A stretch of DNA of 64,000 bases from Monocercomonoides exilis (Eukaryota; Preaxostyla; Oxymonadida; Polymastigidae), in assembly GCA_001643675.2 (NCBI GenBank), contig LSRY02000046.1:310001-374000 (forward strand). The letters are read 5' to 3'. A program made the translations under genes and the position numbers. The notes below the pieces were generated by a model. That model was not told the origin of the DNA. It made no database searches and was given only the letters and a program-made list of their open reading frames with translations. Below are positions 57,308 through 64,000 of the stretch, in pieces (the first letter of the stretch is position 1; the number at the start of each line of letters is the position of its first letter).

Positions 57308-59177
57308 GTTGAAATGCTTTCAAACAAAATTGTGATTGTGAGCTGAAGTTGATATTTTATCATGTGGCTGGAAATTATGATGATATTGTTTCTTCTTTAT
57401 TTTTTGGATTCAACGAAAACATTGGATATAATAAGATGAAAAGTGTTTATTTTCAAAGAAAAATTTTTTCATACCAAGCTTTGAATGCGTTCTTTGGTAC
57501 TAGAGAAAGTGAGAAAGAAAAAGCTTTAAGCAGATAAAAAAAGTTTAAGCGACAATTTCGATTAAAGAAAAGAACAGAAGAGCAGAATATTTTTCTGTTC
57601 CGTTAGTTCATTCAATTATCAACGGATTGAGCGTACTAAAACGAAATATGAATTGGACATAAATGAATGAAATTTTTTAAAGAAATTATTTTATGTTTCA
57701 AAAATTTGAAAATTTGCTTCATAAGAAATTTCGAAATATGCTTGACGAATGAACTCAACAACAATGGACAAATCATTCAAATTTCATTCACAGACCGTGG
57801 TAGACCGCTTACTAACTGTTAAAAAGGTACAATAAAGAAAAGCATCAGAATTCAAATATATTTTTGAATAATTTCTATGTGATAAGTGAGAAAAAATCGA
57901 GCTCTTCTTTCCCAGCAAATTTTTCTTTGTATAATTCCGAAGTTAAACAAGTTATTTTTGAGTCTTCAGATAAATGAAATAGTCTTTAACGTAAAATTTT
58001 TTATTTAAGACAAAAAAAAAAAAGGTCAAAAGTGTTCTTGCGTCTGATGGTGAAATGAGAAGCTGGATAAATAAATTTGATATTGAGAAAAACGTAAGAC
58101 ATTAATTCAAAATAACAAATCTTTTGTGTAAAAAATCTGAATAAGATATTTAATGGCAATAAGGATTTTGAATAATTTCTCAATTCTCAATCAAAGATGC
58201 ATAGACTCAGCATATTCATAAAGAAAATGCTCGTTGAAAAAGGCTCTAAGATGGCACAATCTGCTTTTTCGATTCAATGAGTAATTATCCATAAATCCAT
58301 CAACGAAGCTCATTAGCAAAACGAAACAAAAAAAGATTCATAAAAAAAAAAAAAACGAATGTCAAAATGCGACAGATGGTTCAAAAATGCAAGAAAATGC
58401 ACTCACTTTCACAGCTACAATTTTGATAGGTCATGAATCAATCATAATGCAAGAACACACAACATCGTATGAATACAACAAAAAAGTAGACTTGAACTTA
58501 TTTTAAAAGACATATCAATACAACCAAAATATCTTTCTTAAAAAAAACGAAATTCATCTTTCAACATAAAAATATGCATAACAAAAAAAACTTGTTTATG
58601 AATGTAAATAAAGAAAATATAACTAGATATAGATAAATAGAACATCAGAGGTTTCAAAAAAAACTCAAACGGTGCATTTATGAGTCAAAAACTTTCAAAT
58701 TATTTTTTTTAAAAAAAATTGATACAAAAACAATCAATTTCAGAAATACGAAAAAAATAGCTCAAATGGTTATAAAAAAGAGGCAAAACGTGAAAGAAAA
58801 AAAAAAAAAAATAGATTTCAAAACTTTCGAAAGGCAATTATCATTACCAAATCATAAAAATAAAAAAAGAATTCAAAACGGAAATAAATCGAAAATCCGT
58901 CTGAAAAACAATATTTCCAGACTTGGCTCAGGCACATAAGAAAGTTCTAAATTTCTTTTTAAAAATGAAGAAAATTGACAAATGTAATGAAATGAAATGA
59001 TTGCACTAGACAAAATGGATCAAATAAAGACAAAGCATGCAATAAATAAAGCAAAATGGACAACACATTAAAACTATAATACTCAAAATGTCATTAAAAA
59101 TTGAACATAAAAAAATAAAATTAAAGTTAAAGAAATGAATTGAATGAAAGCTAACAAAAACAAAATTAAAAAAACAA
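57308..59177. other. AT-rich intergenic region
   Basis: 1.9 kb, mostly A-rich, with A-runs near 58013, 58339 and 58798. No protein-like frame, tRNA or terminal repeat was recognised. The RPL9 promoter should lie at its left end. Confidence 0.5.
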
Positions 59178-60134
59178 TTAAACGCACTCTTCTAAACGAA
59201 ATGTCAACAGTGAATTCAGTGTTGTGGCTGCTGAATTGTAATTTTCAGAACTGATAACACAGTTAAAAGAAAGCGCCTTAAAAAAGGATAACTCAGATAC
59301 AAAGAAATGTGAAAGAGGAATCTTAAAAAGATCTGCCCACCATTTATTGCAAGCTGGCGTATCTGTACTCATTTTATGAGCAATAACAATTGCAATCAAT
59401 AAAGACATTGGTGCGAATGGTGGAGTGAAAAGTTGTCTGCTAACTGATGATGAGCCACTAATTGCTCTATCGAGAAGGCAAATCCCATGAATTATTTCAG
59501 ATTCAAGTATGTCCCCATGAGAAACTAATGCTTGCAATATAGATTCAAATCCAGTTGATAAAGTTTTAGCTTGCTTTCGAGTTTCTTTGTCCAAGGGAAT
59601 ATTATATGGAAAAGAATATGGCTCGCTCCTTTCGCGTTGGTGAAGTCCACAACCAAGATACGGAATAATAAGCTTTTGCCATCCGTACTTCCTTTGTGAA
59701 TCTTCAATTATCTTTCCTTCAGCTCTTTCACGGGCAAAGATTGAGGAGAAAGAAAAATAAACTGAAAGTGGTTTTACAAAGGAAGTGTGCAAAATAGTCG
59801 TCGCTAGCATCGGTGAAGGAAATTTTCGATGAGCTCTTGGATGAGTTTGCGAATGTGTTGAATGTACTGCATTATATTTTGAAGGAAATTGGTAATCTGC
59901 TGCACCTTTTTGGAGCAAAGAATTTGTCGAAGCACCTTCGACGCTCTGTTCTTTCCTTTCCAAAGCAGGCAAACAGTTAGCGGATGCACTTGAAATTGGT
60001 GACTGGACGATTACACAGCTTGACGTATGAAGGTTGGGAAGAGAAGAATGCTTTTCAATAACAGTTTCGGGTACGTGAAGTGATTTAACAGTAGATGCAT
60101 GTATGGTTATGGCTGATATACATATTGCGGTCAT
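59178..60134 (-). CDS. PHO80-like cyclin
   Basis: From the first ATG in frame (60134) the protein has 318 residues and ends at TAA. The C-terminal half is a cyclin box of the PHO80/P-type: SEIIHGICLLDRAISGSSSV, FAPMSLLIAIVIAHKMSTD, CNKWWADLFKIPLSHFFVSE and LSFFKALSFNCVISSENYNS match the helices that hold the KMSxD and ELxFL-like positions of such cyclins. Such cyclins bind and activate a cyclin-dependent kinase of the PHO85/CDK5 class. The N-terminal 140 residues are Ser/His-rich and variable. The frame is open for a few codons upstream of the ATG and an AAG acceptor-like site lies just before, so an upstream exon is possible. No intron is needed within the domain. Confidence 0.75.
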   Translation of the reverse strand: MTAICISAITIHASTVKSLHVPETVIEKHSSLPNLHTSSCVIVQSPISSASANCLPALERKEQSVEGASTNSLLQKGAADYQFPSKYNAVHSTHSQTHPRAHRKFPSPMLATTILHTSFVKPLSVYFSFSSIFARERAEGKIIEDSQRKYGWQKLIIPYLGCGLHQRERSEPYSFPYNIPLDKETRKQAKTLSTGFESILQALVSHGDILESEIIHGICLLDRAISGSSSVSRQLFTPPFAPMSLLIAIVIAHKMSTDTPACNKWWADLFKIPLSHFFVSELSFFKALSFNCVISSENYNSAATTLNSLLTFRLEECV

Positions 60135-60636
60135 TAGAGTTTTTGTTTCTTTGAACAAAATTGAGAGATCTTAACCCAACATAAAGCAGAAAAAGTCAAA
60201 ATAGGAAAAACATTCGTGTTGTTTATTTTTTATATTGGGTTAAATTATGAAGACCTTTTTTCAGCCTTGTTCCGATTAGTCACAATGTTTTAAGAAAAAT
60301 CTGCATTTGCTTTTCATATCTTTGTGAATATTTTTATTATCCCCCAACATCATTTCAGGAGTTAATCAATTTGCTAAGAATTATGATGTCGAAAATAGAC
60401 TTTTATAACTTAATAAAAATGTACGTATCAACAAAATATTTTCATTCTATTGATGGATCAATACTGACAATGAAACTGAAGATTCCCTTTAAATCCATTT
60501 ATTAATTCTTTCTTTCTTTCTTTCTTTCTTTTTAATTTTTGATTCAATTTTGAAACAATCACAGAAAGAAAAATATATGTATTAACTTTTCTATGAATTG
60601 AAGTGGCGTTAACACAACAAAAAACACTTATTTAGT
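60135..60636. other. Spacer with CTTT microsatellite
   Basis: AT-rich. A short (CTTT)n run lies at about 60507-60532. No gene seen. Confidence 0.5.
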
Positions 60637-63600
60637 TCACCTTCCCAACATCCGCAGCAGCTGAGCTCTTATCTCGTCTGCAGTCAGCTGTGAAGCCGGC
60701 TGAGCAGGCTGTGCGTTTTGCAGCTGGGCAGATGCGGAATAAGAAGGAGGCAAAGAAGATGTTGCTGTGGTTGGATATGGAGAAGAAGAGGAAGAGAAGG
60801 AAGAAGGAGAAGAAGAGGGAGAAGTGTATTGAGAGATAGGAGTAATTGCTGCTGATGCTGCTGCTGGGCGTGGAGGTGGAGGAGGAAGAGGGCGAGAAGG
60901 AGCAAAAGCTGATGGGGCTGGTCCAACAGCACGAGAAGAAGACATTTGATATGCTGAGCTTGGAAGAGAAGCAGAAGCAGAATTAGCAATAGAATTGATG
61001 CTCATATTAGAATTGGGATGAGGATTAGAGCTGGGCATAGGTCTTTGAGAAGAGGCAGCAGCAGCGGCAGAGCTGATTTTGGCAAGAATTGCTTTGATTT
61101 GCTCTTCCTTCGACAGTTCAGAGGGAGAAGGAGGAGAAACAGAGTGGGAAGAATACATTTCGTGTGGACGGGAGTCGCTTCTGTACAGCTGGGATGGAAT
61201 GGAAGGAGGAGGGTAAGGAGAATGAGGGGCAGCAGAAGGAGAAGGGAAAGAAGAAGAAGAAGAAGATGATGATGATGATGAGAGAGGGAGAGGCTCAGAA
61301 GAGAGAGAAGGAGGAAGAGGAGGAGAGGAGCGGTATGGCTGCTGATAAGGCAGAGAAGGAGAATGACGCAGTGGCTGTGCAGATGGAAGAGAAGGGTGTT
61401 GAGGATAAGGCTCAAATGAAGAGTCAGGGAGAGGTGACGTGTAGCTGTGGGGTGGCTGCATTGCTGGTGGATAGAAAGAAGAAGAATCAGATGGATAAGA
61501 CTGATTGCGTGTATCAACATAATCATAAGGCATGTCTGGCTGCTGATAAGGGCGTGTGGAATATGGAAGCAGCTGAGGTTGTGTATAAGGCAGATGATAT
61601 GGCTGTGAAAGTGGCAGCGCTGAAGGCGGCTGCTGTTGCTGAATCATCTGTGCTTCATTCCACATGTTCTGAGGCGCTCCTATCCTCCACCCACTTCCGG
61701 TGTCTTCTGATACTTCCCTCATCTCTCTCACATCTCTCATCTCCCTCTCTCTCATCTGTCTCCAGTCATCTCTCCCTCTTTCCTCTCCTCTCCTCCACCC
61801 TCCTTCTCTCCTCTCATACTCCACTCCCCATCGGCCATCCATCTCTCTGTCTCTCTCTCTATCTCTATCCCTTTCTCCTCTTCTTCCCCACTCTCTTTCT
61901 CTCATTCTGCCTCTGTCTCTGAACCTCTCGTTGGGAGAACACACTTCTCCTCCTCCTCTTCTCTGTCTGTAATCTCTCTCTCTGAATCCTTCTCTATCAT
62001 TGCTGCTCCCTCTCTCATTCATCCACATCCTTTCTCTCCTTCTGTCTCCTTCAACATATCTTTCTCTATCTCTTTCTCTTTCTCTCTCTTCATATCCCTC
62101 CCTCTCACTCTCCCTCTCTCTAAACCTTTCTCTTTCTCTATCTCTTTCTCTTTCTCTCTCCTTCATCCTCTCCCACTCATTCTCCTTCTCCTTCCTCGTT
62201 GCCTCGTCTCTGATCCCCAAATGCATCTGTATCCCTCTCGCCAGCGGCTGAATGTCTCTCTTCCCTGCTCTTTCCTGATAGCCCTGCTGATTCTGCCCAG
62301 AATACCTTTGGTTCATCATCATCATCTGCTGTTGCTGCTGTTGTTGTTGATAGCGTGAATGAGGATACGAAGCATTCATTTGATATCCCTCGTCTCTGCT
62401 TGGATAGCGGGAGGATGAGTCAGAAGAAGAGCGATAGGGCGAGCCTCGAGGTGATTGGGAGTGTGAGTAGTTGGAAGAGTCTGGATAATGCGATGATTGA
62501 TTATTGTAGTTATTGTAGTTATTATAATATCCATCATTCCCACCACTTCCTCCTCCTCCTCCTCCTCCACTGAAGTTGCCCTTGTATCTGTCATTGCCCT
62601 GCCTTTCCAAATTCTTCTGCTGCGTGGCCACAGCATATGAATAGTAAGGTATCCCGTTCCTCACGCCGTGCCCTCTCCTCTCGTTCCATCCTTCTCCCCA
62701 CTTGCTGTGGAACAAGATGCGGCTGTGGTGCAACGTCGGCTCTGAACAGCCAAATAGCAGACTCGACCGATGCTGCTGCCTTGTGGATGCACCTGAAGCA
62801 CGCTGCCAGCTGTCTGAATGAGAAGAAGAAGAAGAAGAAGAAGAAGAAAACGATCCATTTGTGCTGAAAGAGAAAGAAGCCATGTCGCCCGGCTTGCACG
62901 ATGCACCAGGCACTTCCCAAGGGCGCCTCAGCTCTTCTCGCCAGATGACAGCCACGACACGCTGAGTGGATGAGGCGATGCTGTGGCAGCGGGTGAGGTC
63001 GCAGGAAGGGATGGGCATGCTGGGAACAATGCGGGTGCAGTAGAGGAGGCAGAGGGGGAGAGAAGAAGAGGAGGAGGAGGAGGAAGAAGATAACAATGGT
63101 TGTGAATGAAGCAGCTGTTGCTTCTTCTGTTCTTCTTCTTCTTCTTCGAGTTCTGCTTTTGCTTTCTCCAGTTCTTCCAATGTGACAAAATCTGCTTCCA
63201 TTGCTGAGTCATATTTGGGTTCTTCTGTGTTATTTGTACTGTCTGAATGATTGGATGGATCAGAGGAGGAGGAGGAAGAAGAAGAGGAAGAAGAAGTTGT
63301 ATTTTCTTCTGATGCTGTTTGTTTTAAAGGTTCAGGTATATCTTTGTTCTCTGATGAATCACTTTTATTGGCATCGCTATTATTACTCTTATTGCTGTCA
63401 TCGCCTTCACGATCGTCTTTGTTATGATTATTGTTATTGTTATCATTACCAAAACTCGGAGGCGGAGGCAGAGGGAATATAAATCCAGATGTTTGCGTAA
63501 AGTCCTGTCTCAGATGAACAAGATTGGAAAAGTTCACTTTGGAGTTGACTAATGATGCTTCACTTATTTCTTTTCCACATGCTTCAAATTTATCATCATT

Positions 63601-64000
63601 TTTATCTTCTTTTTTCTGTTCTCCTTCTTTCTCTCCTTCTTTTTCCCCTTCCTTTTCTTCTTTCTTTTCATTCTCTTCCTTCTTCTCTTCTTCTTTCTCT
63701 TCCTTCTTCTCTTTTCCCATCATTTCCTCCTTCATCTCCATCTCCTTCGGCAAATAGCACTCCATACACACCCTCCCCAACATCTCATACCTCTCCCTCT
63801 CTTCCTCTGTTGGCTCATAATACTCCACATCCCCTTTCCCTTTCCCTTTCCCACTCCCTTTCTGTCCATTCATATTCCCTTTCCCATCCTCAACTCCTCC
63901 TTTCCCTCTCTCTCTGTCCCTCTCCACACGCACAAACAACATCGTGTCTTCAATGCTATTCCTCCTCTGCTCTTCCCTCGTCATCCTCTTTCCTCTCCCT
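60637..64000 (-). CDS. Low-complexity RE/RD- and Ser/Pro-rich protein (may extend beyond window)
   Basis: An uninterrupted frame. ATG at 63984 would give 1115 residues, but the frame stays open to the window end, so the 5' part may be missing. From the N-terminus: an acidic/Lys region with EEKKEEKEEEKKEENEKK, a Ser/Asn-rich section, a more ordered core (about residues 290-450) with CTRIVPSMPIPSCDLTRCHS, VVAVIWREELRRPWEVPG and GEGWNERRGHGVRNGIPYYS, a Gly/Tyr/Gln-rich segment, a long Arg-Glu/Arg-Asp repeat (RERERDRERERFRERESERE) and a Ser/Pro-rich tail with PPPPPRPAAA. The RE/RD repeat is typical of splicing- or RNA-processing-associated proteins, but no RRM or other catalytic domain is visible. 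The ordered core is not a family I recognise. Confidence 0.6.
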   Translation of the reverse strand, partial: GRGKRMTREEQRRNSIEDTMLFVRVERDRERGKGGVEDGKGNMNGQKGSGKGKGKGDVEYYEPTEEERERYEMLGRVCMECYLPKEMEMKEEMMGKEKKEEKEEEKKEENEKKEEKEGEKEGEKEGEQKKEDKNDDKFEACGKEISEASLVNSKVNFSNLVHLRQDFTQTSGFIFPLPPPPSFGNDNNNNNHNKDDREGDDSNKSNNSDANKSDSSENKDIPEPLKQTASEENTTSSSSSSSSSSSDPSNHSDSTNNTEEPKYDSAMEADFVTLEELEKAKAELEEEEEEQKKQQLLHSQPLLSSSSSSSSSSLPLCLLYCTRIVPSMPIPSCDLTRCHSIASSTQRVVAVIWREELRRPWEVPGASCKPGDMASFSFSTNGSFSSSSSSSSSHSDSWQRASGASTRQQHRSSLLFGCSEPTLHHSRILFHSKWGEGWNERRGHGVRNGIPYYSYAVATQQKNLERQGNDRYKGNFSGGGGGGGSGGNDGYYNNYNNYNNQSSHYPDSSNYSHSQSPRGSPYRSSSDSSSRYPSRDEGYQMNASYPHSRYQQQQQQQQMMMMNQRYSGQNQQGYQERAGKRDIQPLARGIQMHLGIRDEATRKEKENEWERMKERERERDRERERFRERESEREGYEERERERDRERYVEGDRRRERMWMNERGSSNDREGFRERDYRQRRGGGEVCSPNERFRDRGRMREREWGRRGERDRDRERDREMDGRWGVEYERREGGWRRGEERGRDDWRQMREREMRDVREMREVSEDTGSGWRIGAPQNMWNEAQMIQQQQPPSALPLSQPYHLPYTQPQLLPYSTRPYQQPDMPYDYVDTRNQSYPSDSSSFYPPAMQPPHSYTSPLPDSSFEPYPQHPSLPSAQPLRHSPSLPYQQPYRSSPPLPPSLSSEPLPLSSSSSSSSSSSFPSPSAAPHSPYPPPSIPSQLYRSDSRPHEMYSSHSVSPPSPSELSKEEQIKAILAKISSAAAAASSQRPMPSSNPHPNSNMSINSIANSASASLPSSAYQMSSSRAVGPAPSAFAPSRPLPPPPPRPAAASAAITPISQYTSPSSSPSSFSSSSSPYPTTATSSLPPSYSASAQLQNAQPAQPASQLTADEIRAQLLRMLGR

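Overview
The window is a nuclear chromosome segment of a unicellular eukaryote. Most recognisable genes are split by short GT-AG introns (30 to about 170 nt) with very variable donor hexamers, intergenic DNA is strongly AT-rich with poly(T)/poly(A) runs, and conserved eukaryotic genes are present: V-ATPase subunit d, ribosomal protein L9, TRM10 methyltransferase, an RRM protein and a cyclin. TAA and TGA both act as stops, so the standard code fits. Very large beta-helix surface proteins with C-terminal membrane anchors, one carrying a kinase-like tail, together with a Merlin/ISXO2-like transposase, suggest a metamonad protist of the oxymonad (Monocercomonoides-like) type. The organism is an inference; no rRNA is present to settle it.

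Layout. 1-8301 (+) is a 5'-truncated giant beta-helix membrane protein. 9626-17237 (+) is a seven-exon, 2329-residue golgin-like coiled coil. 17602-18543 (+) is a reconstructed six-exon gene for a 129-residue helical protein. 18909-31337 (+) is a second giant surface protein (4142 residues) with eight beta-helix modules, a membrane segment and a C-terminal pseudokinase-like domain. 31.4-32.4 kb holds unresolved coding-like fragments. 32668-33469 (-) is a three-exon ferritin, head-to-head with a three-exon polytopic membrane protein (33563-34739, +), followed by a tiny two-exon gene. 35.9-38.6 kb is a transposon zone: a decayed Merlin-like transposase and a 1.5-kb fold-back element with 442-bp arms.

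39191-45244 (-) is a five-exon RRM protein with a very long serine-rich tail, head-to-head with V-ATPase subunit d (45467-46572, +). A serine-rich hypothetical protein follows (47512-50214, +), ending in a hexanucleotide microsatellite. 51488-53109 (-) is a five-exon TRM10. 53.5-55.7 kb holds four short inverted-repeat elements (MITE/fold-back type), some nested. 56324-57213 (-) is four-exon RPL9 with a 122-bp (CA)n tract inside its last intron. 59178-60134 (-) is a PHO80-like cyclin, and 60637 to the window end (-) is a low-complexity RE/RD- and Ser/Pro-rich protein.

Functionally, the left half is dominated by the two surface receptor-like proteins, with the golgin-like protein between them. 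The right half holds unrelated housekeeping genes separated by AT-rich spacers that have collected non-autonomous transposons. Exon joins were deduced by reading phase, splice dinucleotides and family similarity, without transcript data.
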